DNA from: Cordia subcordata
Taxonomy: Eukaryota > Streptophyta > Magnoliopsida > Boraginales > Cordiaceae
NCBI GenBank assembly: GCA_028554755.1
Contig: JAPTOF010000021.1
Span: 3,583,501-3,647,500 of the forward strand
Reading direction: 5' to 3'
DNA: 64,000 bases
Shown here in pieces: positions 44,912 to 56,117 of the stretch; position 1 is the first letter of the stretch, and every line of letters begins with the position of its first letter. The position numbers and the translations under genes are program-made. Below the pieces are notes generated by a model. The model made no database searches and was not told the DNA's origin. It saw only the letters and a program-made list of their open reading frames with translations.

Positions 44912-46131
44912 TTCCAACACATTATTGCATGTTAATTGTTTGCCATGTATTAAATTATTGTGTTATTATTTTGGCATTTTGGCATGTGGGGTGTATTTAA
45001 TTGCTTGCCATTTGGACTTTGTCTGTCACTAACATGCAATGATACAAGACTCATCATCAAATTCTCTCTTGTCATTATACTTTTCTCTCTACCCCTAAAT
45101 TTTCTCTCTTCATTACACTTTTTTCTCTTTCTCCTTTATTCCCCACAACTAAAAAACCCCCTTCCTCTTCTCGTTTTTCTCTCATTTAATAACTCAAAAT
45201 CATCATCAAAATACATATATTCTCTCTCTTCATTTGCCAATTGTGTTTGCCATTTTTTTGCAAAAATCATTTGACTTTTATATTTTGAAACTTTGACTCC
45301 ACAATTTTATATAAATTGTCTGCCAAAAAATTACTTATGAAATAAATGTAATCTCACATAATCATCCATAATGAATCATGGGGCTCAAGATTTATATTAT
45401 AGACCTTTACATTACAATATTAAAATCATAGTTTCAATTTAAAAAATACTAATATAATTTATAGAAAATAATTTAATAGATAAATATTATAGTCGTTGTT
45501 ATGAGAAAACTTTATACTTCAATTTTCAGACATGTCACTTTTTTTTTAATGGTTACTTAAGTAGAGAAATAGATAAAAATATTGCACTATTTTTTACATG
45601 TTAAAAGTGTGAGAAATAAGTGAAGTAATCTTTTTCAATTATCAAAGACAAAGATATGAATGGTTAAAAAATAAAACTAAAATATTAGTGTAAGAAGTAA
45701 GTGGAGTTATCTTTTTCAATCATAAATGTAATATTAATTAAAACATTGAGAAATCATATTTATTTTTTATAATTAAATTAAAATGACTTTTGGTTTTTAT
45801 CAAAATGTTTACTTCACATATAAATCAATATAACAATTTAGAACTTAGGAGCCAAAGAAATTATGTAGTTTTAGTCTTTCTCTACATATTAAAAATACAA
45901 TTTTTCAATGAAATAAAAAGATAACTTATTGTTAATCTATTAATTGAATTTAAATATTTAAAAAATTATTAATACAATAAATTGCCTATATAATTTGATA
46001 ATCAAAAATTTATGTAAAATCAATGCATTCCACAATAAATATTTATTTTGGTATATAGTTTATTAATCATTGCATAGTTCAATTTTAAATATTCTTAGCA
46101 ATAAAATTTAATTTTATAAAATTTATATTGT
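44912..46131. other. AT-rich DNA, possible body of a Helitron, no gene
   Basis: No coding signal. C/T-rich stretch at 45060-45240. If the Helitron end at 46161 is real, this is likely its interior, but no 5' TC terminus was identified. Confidence 0.4.
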
Positions 46132-46161
46132 ACCCGTGCGATGCATGGGTTGATTCACTAG
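46132..46161 (+). mobile_element. Candidate Helitron 3' terminus
   Basis: ACCCGTGC and GCATGGGT form an 8-bp stem with one G-T pair, followed seven bases later by CTAG (46158-46161) and then T. A short hairpin, a terminal CTRR and a following T are the hallmarks of plant Helitron ends. Confidence 0.5.
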
Positions 46162-46485
46162 TGTATAATGTATATTAATAGCCATTTAACTCCATTGACT
46201 AACAGTAAAACGTGTTAAAATTAATATTAGTACTTATATTCCAGATTTTTCCTTAATATTTTCAACTTAAAATAAACTTTAATAAAAAACATATCATTTT
46301 TCAAACTTGAAAAAAGTACGAATCCAAAACTCTTGTATATAAAATTTATTCTTCAGCCGAATATTAGGTACGAATCCAAACTTTTATTAATTATTTTTCA
46401 AGTATAATAAGACTTTGTATAATTAATTAATAATTGAGAATCTAACCTATCGCAGTTTTCCTTTATAGTTGTTGTAATCTTATAT
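46162..46485. other. AT-rich spacer, no gene
   Basis: ACGAATCCAAA-type phrases occur at 46319 and 46371 and again just beyond the following LTR element at 49470, so this stretch holds a small dispersed repeat. Confidence 0.45.
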
Positions 46486-46921
46486 TGTTGGAAAATGGCT
46501 CGTATTCCGAATACGCAACGTAGATCCTAATTCTAGCCAAATTAAGAGACCTGCCATATTTGGAATCTTGCCTTATTTGTTCTTCTATCATATCTCTAGT
46601 CTTACCATATTTTAGAGTACTACCATATATTTATTATACTCTATAAATAAGGGCTTTGCCTATTCTATTAGAATGAGACAAAGAGACAGAGAAGTAAGAT
46701 AGAGAGCGAGTAACCTTGAGGGTAAGGAAAGTGCAAGGGGCGAAGGCCTCCAAGCCCGAGCACTCTGCTCGTGTGATATATTCATTCTTATCAAAGTGGA
46801 ATTCTCTTGTTTGTCCATGAATGTAGACAGAAGGCCGACCCACATTAAAAATATTGTGCCCATCGTATTTTATCTTTCTCTATTTTGTTATCTTCTTTCT
46901 AAACACCTTGAATTCCCAACA
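46486..46921 (+). repeat. Left LTR of the non-autonomous element
   Basis: 436 bp; shares CATAGATCCTA/CGTAGATCCTA, ACCTGCCATATTTG, CTCTATAAATA (TATA box, 46640) and GAATTCCCAACA with the right LTR. About four fifths identical by eye. Confidence 0.88.
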
Positions 46922-49029
46922 AATTGGGTGTTAGTATGATGAGCATAACGGTGGTTCAACATGGTGATGGTGGATGGCGCACGTTGCTGATGACAGCGAT
47001 TGGAGGGACGTTAGGTAGTCACTACGTGATGACGACGGTGATAATAGTGGTTGATCGACGAGGGAGTCAGGTCAATGTTGGGTCTTTTAGGTTTGTCAGC
47101 TTTGATCGATCAAAGAAAAAGACAATAGAAGCAATCCGGTGCTTCGCAGATGCATGGACATTTGGTGCACACTTGATCTAGTTTGTGTGATTAAGCTTTG
47201 TTATGATTTAATGAATGGAGATGATTCAATGTTTTGCACTTGTGTTTATTTCCATGCTCACCAAAGAAACATTTGACTATTTGACCATAAAGTTAGACCT
47301 AATTGACCAAAGCATTTCTAAATCCAAATTGAGTCAACGGAAGGCTATTCCAACATTTTTCGACGCATATAATCCGATTTTGAGCTCCATTTTGCAAGAT
47401 TCAACTTTGAAGTGTGTTTTTGGGATCTTGTCGACTTTGACTGTGTCTTTGATTGTTGACCAGGTTTGACCAAACTTAACTAGAGGCTTCCTAAAGGTTT
47501 TTTTACGTGCTGAGTGCAAATTTGTAGTCCGTTTGGTCAAATTCCAAGTGGTTGTGTGTGTTTTGGAGCAAACAAAGATATGTTTTGACACTGGTAAAAG
47601 CGAAACAGTGAGAGATTGATGGATTGGTATTTGTGTTGGTCTTCTTGGTGAGTACAATCACGGGTTTTGGCAATTGCACTAAGAAGAAATGATGAAGACA
47701 CTATACTCTTATGGCAGTGTAGGCTATGTGAGAAAAGCACTAAGTACGAGGAACTAGTTGGTGCTGCATTGCGGAGAAGACAAATAGGCTCATGTGTAGT
47801 GAGTATGTGTCTTGGCAAACAGATTAAGGCCTAGTTCACTGGAGCGGTCGTAAGGGTTCCCTTTGAAGGTAGTGATCACTTGTAGATGCAAACTTGCGAG
47901 CTGATCGGGGTGTACTCATGAAGATGGTGAGCATTCTAACAAGGTGTCACGTAAAGAGCAATGCACGTCTCAAGGAGGACATAGATTGAAAGCTTTGTTT
48001 GAAGAGTTAGGTGAACTCTTTTAGAGAAAGTTGGGCTTTTTCGTTGTTGCCAAGAGTCAAACATTCGAGACTAAGGTGTACTACTAGGTGATTCGATCTC
48101 TATCCATGGCTTCTGCAGGTACTTCTTAGTGGTGTTTGTCTTGCTGATATGTTGCTTTATTCACTTGGAGGATGGCAAGCTAGAGGTAGAGAACAAAGTG
48201 TCTGAAGAACGAGGTTTTCTGCTGTGGTGTTCAAAAAACGAGTCTCCAAGGATTTTCAGTTGAGACGTGTAAGACCACAAAAGCAACTGACAATCAGTAG
48301 TTGAGTGCAAGATCATGAAGTGAGGGAATAGGTGGAGCCAGTTGGCTCAAGAGTTCTGTGAAGTAACAAGTGGAGTAATCTGTATGACTTGGCAATTCGA
48401 GATACACGGTGAGGTGTATCTTGGAATTGATTTGAACTACAGTGCCATGGAGTAGGTGGAGCTTTGCAGAAGCTCAAAGAGTGCTCTAAGAGATGGCCAG
48501 AGGTAGTTAAATCATGTAGACTTTGATAGATTGAAAAGGGTGTGTCTTTGAGATGTCACAGTATATTGTGACACTGAATGATGAGGAATAAGTCGAAGGA
48601 TCTCTGGGATTTGCGTTAGAGGCTAATGCAGTGTCTAAGAGGGACATGAATGCATAGCCGAGGCTCCTATGGTAAGATCAGGGTCTTCGTCCTATTGAGA
48701 TTCAGTAAGTTGGTACTGTAGTTGAAGATGATTTTTTTCACGTACAAGGATCTAAGGAAGAGGTTGAGCAATGGAAGCATTAGCTGTTAAGGATGCTGTA
48801 GATGCTCAGAGAAATTACTTCAATCACTACAAAGTACTGTAGGTATTGGTTCAGTCTTGAGGCGATCGCGAGAAACCAAGAAGATACTGCTGGGACAAGT
48901 CTAGCAAGTGGCTAAGGACTTGGGAAGTATGGCAATACATGACAGCAGGCCTGTCGTGGAGCACTAGAAGCTAGAGCAAGAGATGTCGAGATTGCTAATG
49001 ATAAGTGAATATGGTCAAAGATGAAGATT
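46922..49029 (+). other. Non-coding interior of the LARD-like element
   Basis: No frame longer than about 107 codons and none with retroelement motifs. The sequence is G-rich on the plus strand compared with the flanks. Confidence 0.7.
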
Positions 49030-49467
49030 TGTTAGAATATGGCCCGTATTATGAATTGGGAACATAGATCCTAGTTCTAGTCAAATCAAAAAACCTGCCA
49101 TATTTGAAGTCCTGCTTTATTTGTTCTCCAAATTTTGAAGTATTACCATATTTGTAGTGTTGTCATATTTTTTGTTTCTTGTACTCTATAAATAGCAGCT
49201 TTAACTATTGTATTAGAGTGAGACAATGAGACAGAGAGGTAAGATACAAAGCGGGTGACTTTGAGGGTGAAGAGAGTGTGAGGGGCGAGGACCCATAGGC
49301 CCAAGCCCTCTTTTTGTGTGATGTATTCATTTTTATCAAAGTTGAATTATCTTGTCTGCTCGTGGACGTATGGGGAAGGCTGAACCACGTTAAAAATGTT
49401 GTATCTATCATGTTTCATCTTTCTACATTTTGTTTATTTTTGTTTCGAGCACCACGAATTCCCAACA
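49030..49467 (+). repeat. Right LTR of the non-autonomous element
   Basis: 438 bp counterpart of 46486-46921, with TATA box CTCTATAAATAG at 49182 and the terminal GAATTCCCAACA. Confidence 0.88.
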
Positions 49468-50410
49468 TATACGAATCCAAACTCTTGTTAAAAATTTTCC
49501 AAGTACATTCTTGTTCTTGAGTTCATTGGATTCTCAAATCTCAATAGATGAAAATCTCCATGCATTAGATTTAAATTTGAAGCACAAATGAATTTTTATT
49601 AAGGCTATGTTTAGGGTCTAATTAGTTTTTTTTTCCCTATAGTCTTGACCTATTTATATTTAGTCTAAAAAGGAAGAGAAAATGAAAAAATAAATTTATT
49701 AGCTCAAAAGATTTTGTAGATGTTTGTAAAAGAGGTGATAAATAAAAATAATTATAGGTGTTACCACAAGGTAAAGATTAGTTGTTTGAAAGTTATTTAA
49801 TTATATTATAATATGGAAAAGGGTATTTTTGACATATAATTACATAAAATCATAGATTTATCAAACGTTAGCTGGAACTAGCTTGACCCCGTTAGTCAAA
49901 CGAAGTTAAGGGACTATTAACATAAATTAGGAAACAAACCATCACTGACCCTATACATAAAGGGGGTCAAGTGGAAAAATTCCTTTCTTTTTTTTGTCCC
50001 TTCCTTCCCCACAAATTATACCATGCTTTTTTTTTATTATGGGTCAATTTGGTATTACTGTTCCAATATGCTGTTAATGTTCTAAAAAGCGTTGAGTTGA
50101 ACTGTACACTTGAGAAAATTTGTTTTACTGTTTAGTAAAATGACTGTTCGATAAAAGTGTCGTTTAAAATGATGTTTAAATTGTTGTTCGATAAAAAAGC
50201 AATTTACATCTAATTCATTGGGTTAGCTAGGATAAGGTGTCTATCCCTAAGTAGAATGACAACTTTGGTTTTTGTGATTTTCATGCCATGAATCTTGCCC
50301 TTGTTGCATTGCAAGCGTGGAGGTTGATTTGGAGTCAAAACTCTTTATTGACTTAGATTTTAAAAGGTATTACATATAAAGTCTAATTTATAGTTGGCTT
50401 GCCATGCTAC
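49468..50410. other. Intergenic DNA, no gene
   Basis: AT-rich with T runs; no coding, RNA or terminal-repeat signal. Confidence 0.5.
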
Positions 50411-51218
50411 TTAGGGTGGCAATATCTGAATTTGAATTCAAACCTATATTCAAATCCAATTGCAAACAAAAAAGAAAATTAAGAGTTAGATATATCCGTA
50501 TCAATATCTAATAAAAATACTAGATATCAGATAGAAGTTTGAACAGTTATTTATTTCGAATCTGATCCAGATATTCGAAGAAAAAGCACATAAAAATATA
50601 TTAACTTTATGTTGAAGGCTTGATTGTCCAAAGATGCTTCACATTTTATTATTTTATTGACTTTTAACTTTATTTCAAATATTATAATTTTATATCATGT
50701 ATTAGAATTTTTATTTATTTGTCTTTGGTACAAACAAAACATCATGATTTCTTATTGTAGGCTATGAATTGTGGTAGACTTATTTAATATCGATTATGGC
50801 TTGTGTTGTATAATAATGAGAACTATGATTTGTGGTAAACTTATATATATTGGAATTGCTTACTAAGTTTTGTGTGGCATATTAGTGTAGACTATTACTT
50901 GTGTTAAACTTCATATCTAGTAAAATATGTTAATTTTCTCTTTTTCTTATTTAATGTGATTTAATATTATTGTAGTTTGTAGCGGTACTATATTTATGTT
51001 GTTGTAATGTTGTTTAGTAATAACATATTTAATGAGTAATTCAATATTTTTAGTTTATTAAATAAATATGAATATTTGAACCCAAAAACATCCGATATTT
51101 GGTAAGATATGTACTTTTCAACTATCTGATCGGATAGTTGATTTCCCAATCCAAAATCTGGCTATCCAATATCCGAATATCCGACTATTTGATTATCTAT
51201 TCCGATTTCCACCACTAA
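50411..51218. mobile_element. hAT-like non-autonomous element
   Basis: The left end TTAGGGTGGCAATATC pairs with the reverse complement of the right end, TTAGTGGTGGAAATCGG; GGGTGGCAA-type ends are common in plant hAT elements. Subterminal ATATCCGAAT/ATTCGAAG words recur in both orientations (50494-50590 and 51089-51200). No ORF; target-site duplication unclear. Confidence 0.55.
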
Positions 51219-52859
51219 TCCTACTAATGCATCATATTGCTAGCAAAGTATTCTGAAGGGATTTACTAAAAAACAATGTTTTTTTGCATCAATCATTATC
51301 ACTTGGATCGGCTTGATGGATGTAGGTTGCAATAGGTGTTAGAATTGAATGATGTAGATCAATAACAATGGGGCATTGCTACGCTTAGGTTGCTATTTTC
51401 AACCCATATTTTTGATAATATTGTTAAGATTACCATGCCAGTTATATTTGTTTCTGTAAAGTTGGTGTTGATTTATTTTTCTCTTTTAGTTTCTTTGTTT
51501 ATTTCCTTGCATATACTCTATGCCCTTTGTTTTTTTTTTCTCTGATAACAAGAGAATTCTAACTGGCGGAGCTGAACCACCAACTGACAAACCTTGGGTA
51601 TATAGTACATCTCCTATACTATGCACTAGTTAAGTTGAGGGTGCTCACATAGTAGAGGACTAGATTCAAACCTGGGTCATGAGCCATGTCTATCTCCAGC
51701 TCTTGTTGTTAGGGCATCCCTGGAGGACATGCCCTTTAGTGTTCTTTGTGTTTTAATTTCACAAGTTTTAAAGGTTTCCTCCTCCTCCTAGTTTCAATTG
51801 CAACTACTCCTTATGCTATTAGTTTTCTCTACCATGTTTGGTGACTTTGTTGAAGGATGCTTGGTAGACTACACCTTCCCCTTTCTTTTGCACCTCTTGG
51901 TGTTGTGCAGCCCTTATATCACCCCTTGTGGTGGCTTACTTCAGTAAGCCATTGGCCATAATTTTAACATTTTCTTTGCACGAATTGTGGAAATTGCTTA
52001 GTCGCTATTGTTGGAGGTGTCTTGGTTCTTTGATCGGGCTAACTCTAATAGCTTACCTATTATTTCCCTATATTTAAGGGCTTTGATTCATTTGTTTACA
52101 TTTAGGGATCTACTATTTTAATTTTACTTCAATAGTTCCTCTACTTTTAATCAAACCCTTATTTTAGAGACTCCCTATTTTAGTTTTATTCTAGTAGCTT
52201 CCTTATTTCAAAAGCCCCCATTTTTTATTTTAGTTAAACACATTTTTCAGCTATGCATTTTGTTTTATTGTACTTGTAGATTTTTTTTAACCAAATTAAC
52301 TATATTAATTTTAATATTTTTTATGTTATTAGATTTAGGGAGTTGGAAAAAGGGTGAGTTTAAGCGAAAATTATATAATGATCTCTCACAAGGTACTCTT
52401 TCATTAAGCATCATGCTACTTTACATTTTTAAAAAAAAAAAAAAAGCTCAGCAGACTTTAAACGTGTCTCTCTCTCTCTCCTCTCCTCTCATATCTTTCT
52501 CTTCGTTCTTCTCTCTCCTCACCCCTCATGTCTTTTTTTCTCTCTTCTTTGTTTCATCGATGATATCACAGGTCATCTCATGCTGAATAACGACGACCAT
52601 AAAATTTGCCTTTTTTCGCTAATCGTAACGATATGCATCATGTCCAAAAAAACTTTCTAGGTATTGATCTACCATTAAAATCCATCGCCTTTTTACTCAT
52701 GCCAGCAAAGATTCTGGCATCATTTTGCTGCGTCGCAACTATCAATCTTTTTCTCTTCTCATTGTGATTCTAACTGTACCTCTTACATGGTGTTTGGACA
52801 CTCCAAGATCAATCCGCCATTAAAGCTCACTCTTACCTTTTAGTATACATACATATAGG
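51219..52859. other. Intergenic DNA, possible degenerate repeat, no gene
   Basis: The stretch 51540-51720 (CTGGCGGAGCTGAACC...TTCAAACCTGGGTCATGAGCC) looks like a dispersed repeat and has a B-box-like word, but no SINE tail. No coding signal elsewhere. Confidence 0.4.
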
Positions 52860-53166
52860 GTGAACAAATAGTTACAAGGCAATGAACAAATATTTCATGT
52901 ATATATGAAAGTCAGTGAACAAATAACTGTTTAGTGATGAACAAATATTTGATATATTTGTGAATATCTATCTGTGCAAGAGAGTGATGAATCTATATGA
53001 AAGTCAGTGAACAAATAGTTGTGGGGTAATAAATAAATTGTTGTAGATAGTAAACAAATAGTTAGTGAACAAATAGTTGTAGGATAGTGAACAAATAGTT
53101 GTGGGGTAATAAACAAATAGTCAGTGAATAAATAGTTGTAGGATAGTGAACAAATATATACTGTGC
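52860..53166. repeat. Degenerate tandem array of GTGAACAAATAGTTG units
   Basis: Units of about 20-40 bp built on TGAACAAATAGTTGT(A/G)GG recur at least nine times. Right after it stands AGTAGCGCGTACTATTCAC, a palindrome-bearing phrase seen at plant transposon ends. Confidence 0.85.
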
Positions 53167-54007
53167 ATGAACAGTAGTGCATAAATAGTAGCGCGTACTA
53201 TTCACACACAAGAGCAACACAATGCTTCATAAAAGAACAGCTCATGAAGGACCATAATATAAGGACCCGAATTTGAGACCCCTATATGTAAGGGGAAAGA
53301 ACAAATTAAAAAAAGGGCCCTTAAAATTTGAGGGGTAGGATAGAAGGGCAACTGGATCTTATTTCCTCCTTTTCACCTCCTAAATGTAAGATAAGGGGTC
53401 ATTTAGAGGGATCGTTAAAGAGAGAATGGTTTACCTAGATGTCTTTTGGGCTCTATGTTTGCGCATTTTTGTGTTACTCTTAGTTGTGTTTGTTGGGCTT
53501 GGATTTGCTATTAAACTTGCTGTCTCTTTCCTTTTGGCCTGAGTTAGGCTGACAATTATCCTTAGGCCACAATAATTATTTAGTTTGACTTTTAAAAAAA
53601 TTAAAATTTTGAAAAAAAAACTCAAATGCGACTTTTTTAGAAATTAAAATTTTTAACTATTAAAAAAAGTATTTTTTCTAAAAAATATTAAAAAAAGTAC
53701 CTTCAAAAAACCAATCTAAACAAATCCAAACAAACCCAAAATTTTTACTATTCACCAAAAAACAATAAAAGAAAAGCTGCCAAAAGATAAAAAAAAAAAC
53801 AAAAACAAAAACAAAAAACCAAGGATATGATAAGTACGACGTGTGAATTCTGCATGGACCTCAAACTTACACTATATGCTAAGTTGGCTGATCGGATTGG
53901 CCGCTGCCGCGGCAATTTCGCCGGTAATTGAATAGTGACCCACAGTATGCACCACACTTGTCTTAAAAATTGTGTTTTGTTGGGCATGGATTTGCTATTA
54001 GACATGA

Positions 54008-54125
54008 AGTGTGTTTGGCTTTGCTTATTTAGGGTGTTTATAAGTATTTAAAAATATATATTTTTTATGTGTTTTTTGCTATTTAAATATTTATAAACAC
54101 TAAATAAGTAAAGCCAAACATCCTC
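54008..54125. mobile_element. Small hairpin MITE, family A copy 2
   Basis: Near-palindrome of 118 bp with ends GTGTTTGGCTTTGCTTATT and (reversed) ATGTTTGGCTTTACTTATT; same family as 37216-37330. Absent from copy A of the duplication. Confidence 0.85.
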
Positions 54126-54188
54126 TTGTTGTTCTTTTTCTTTTGGGATGACTCATTAATTGTAATCATCCTTTTCATTAGTATAAAA

Positions 54189-54371
54189 GGTCTGTTTAAA
54201 TTGATTTTTTTAAAAAATATTTTTTAATAGTATATTATTTTCACAATAATTATTTAATTTAATTTTTAAAAAATTAAAAAATTAAGTTTTTTTTAAAAAT
54301 AAAAAATTTTAAAAATATTTTTTTTCAAAGATTATTAAAAATTACTTAAGAAAAACAATCCATATAAACCC
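54189..54371. mobile_element. Possible MITE, family B
   Basis: The left GGTCTGTTTAAATTGATTTT pairs with the reversed right GGGTTTATATGGATTGTTTTT. A relative begins at 63948. Confidence 0.5.
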
Positions 54372-54590
54372 AAAATTTTTACTCTATTTTTACTCCTCAC
54401 CAAAAACCAAAAATAGAAAAGCTGCTAAAAAGATACAAGAAATCCGAGGATACGATAAGTATGACGTGTGAATTCTACGTACACGTCAAACTTACGCGAT
54501 GCTATGTCGGCTAACCGGATTGGCTGCTGCCATAGCAATCTATACCGATAATTGAATACTGACCCACAGTGTGCACCACACTTTTCTTTT

Positions 54591-55349
54591 CTTTTTATTT
54601 TTTGTGTCAAAGTCACAAAGTGTATGTACCCCGCAACACAATGACGGAGACACATGAACCGAAGGGATAACTTGAAGTTTTGAACCCCCTTGAATTTAAT
54701 AAGTTACGATTATTATTATATATAATTTGTGATATTATTTAAAAATTTTAATTTATTTGATTTATGGCAAATTTACAAGTGACATCCCTTACTATTTAAA
54801 ATTTCACGTCTTAATAAGGGATTTATAAGTAAATTTGAGTTTTAGTTGAACAAAAAAAAATCTATTCATGCATTTTTGTTTGACAACATTAACCTTGCAA
54901 AATCCACCAAATATTAAGATGATAACTCGTAGAGCACTTATGTAATTTTATCATAAATTAGTGAAATATTTATTTTAAAATTTATTATATTTTCTTAATT
55001 TTTTTAATAAAAATTCTGACCCCGTCACTTTCTAAACCATGGAAGACAAAAACCCCATTAAAATCAAGACCAAGTGGCTTTTTGGGAGTGCTTATTTTGT
55101 TGCTGAAAAGCGAATCTTTATTGTTACTATTTAAAAACAGCAAAATAAACACTCCCAACACGCTGCAAGTCGTTGATCCACTGTTGACATTTTGCAACTG
55201 GAAAAGCAATCGTCACCTTTGCTCAAAGTACCATCATATCAACGTATCTGTAATGTGCATGCACCTAAGAAAAGGTAAAATGCCTTTCCTTTATCAAGCC
55301 AATCGACAACCAACAATCAACAATATTAAGAAGGATTAATTTAATAACA
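54591..55349. other. Intergenic DNA, no gene
   Basis: AT-rich. Two short frames (54985-55339) on opposite strands overlap and carry no family motif. Confidence 0.5.
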
Positions 55350-55810
55350 AGTCCTTGTTATTTTCTCATTTTTAATTTAATATATATTATTTTAAAACAT
55401 ATAATCCTTAATATTTTACAAATATAATTAGATTAACTTTTATTATTTTAAAGTATTCATATTAGGCTTTAATATTTCATAAAGTAGTGAAATTAGTCTT
55501 CATTGTTTTAAAAAAAATTATATTAGTCCTAAATATTTTATAAATTTACTTAAATTAGTCCTTATTTTAAAATAAATAAATAAAAAAGATGAGGACTAAT
55601 TTAAATAAGTTTGTAAAATATTAAACACTAAAATGAATCTTCTTTCAAACAATCGAGACTAATTTGACTATCTTTGTAAAACATAGAAAGCTAATATGAA
55701 TTTTTCTAAACGATAGGGACTATACCACTAATTTGAATATTTTTGATAAATAGTAAACAGTAAATTGAATTTTCAAAATAATAGTGACTAATTTAAAAAA
55801 ATAAAAAAAT
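55350..55810. repeat. Fold-back element upstream of CAF1
   Basis: The left half repeats (A)TTAGTCCTTAT and the right half repeats AGGACTAATTT / GAGACTAATTT, with a centre near 55580 where TTAAATTAGTCCT faces AGGACTAATTTAA. The whole can fold into a long imperfect hairpin. Confidence 0.8.
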
Positions 55811-55954
55811 AATAGGGTCCAATTATGAAATTTGCCCATATCAAAAGAAGCAAAAGCAAGGGGCTTTTCAGTAATTTTAAAATCCAAGGGGAAAAAGAAA
55901 CCATGGGCTTGCTCTCCAGTACCTAACCGTATCCCACCACGTTCACACGTCGTC

Positions 55955-56117
55955 TTCTCTCTCACTCTCTCTCTCTCTCTTGTAATACAGACACAATTTT
56001 ATTCATATATATAAAAATAAATATACTAATAAAAGAAAGCGTAGATTTTTCAAAACCCTAATCATTACTGAGAACCATCGCTCTCAATCGGACAGATCTG
56101 GAGAACAAAGATCCGGT
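55955..56117 (+). promoter_or_regulatory. Core promoter and 5' leader of the CAF1 gene
   Basis: CT-rich tract (55955-55982), TATA candidate ATATATATAAAAATAAA (56004-56018) and telo-box AAACCCTAA (56053-56061) ahead of the ATG at 56118. Telo-boxes are typical of plant genes linked to translation and RNA metabolism. The transcription start is inferred near 56040. Confidence 0.55.

Larger units (their letters stand above)
46486..49467 (+). mobile_element. Non-autonomous LTR retrotransposon (LARD-like)
   Basis: Direct repeats 46486-46921 and 49030-49467 start TGTTRGAA and end CCCAACA. Flanks are TATAT and TATAC, a four-of-five target-site match. The 2.1-kb interior has no gag, protease, RT or integrase motif. 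After the left LTR, ATTGGGTGTTAGTATGATG is a degenerate relative of the copia primer region, and before the right LTR, GGTCAAAGATGAAGATTTG resembles the copia polypurine tract. It therefore probably moved with copia enzymes. Confidence 0.85.
53482..54590. repeat. Tandem segmental duplication
   Basis: Copy A (about 53482-53970) and copy B (53971-54590) share, in order, TTGGGCWTGGATTTGCTATTA, CAATAATTATTTA, CCCAAAATTTTTACT, GAAAAGCTGC, ATAAGTAYGACGTGTGAATTC, GGCTRMYCGGATTGGC and GACCCACAGTRTGCACC. Copy B is longer because it holds a MITE (54008-54125) and retains a left MITE end near 54189 that copy A lacks. Confidence 0.9.

Noticed and set aside
46924..47181. Protein gene at the start of the LARD-like interior
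   Set aside because: It begins with TTG, covers the degenerate primer site and has no motif.
51540..51720. SINE
   Set aside because: Only a B-box-like word is present; no A box at proper spacing and no poly(A) tail.
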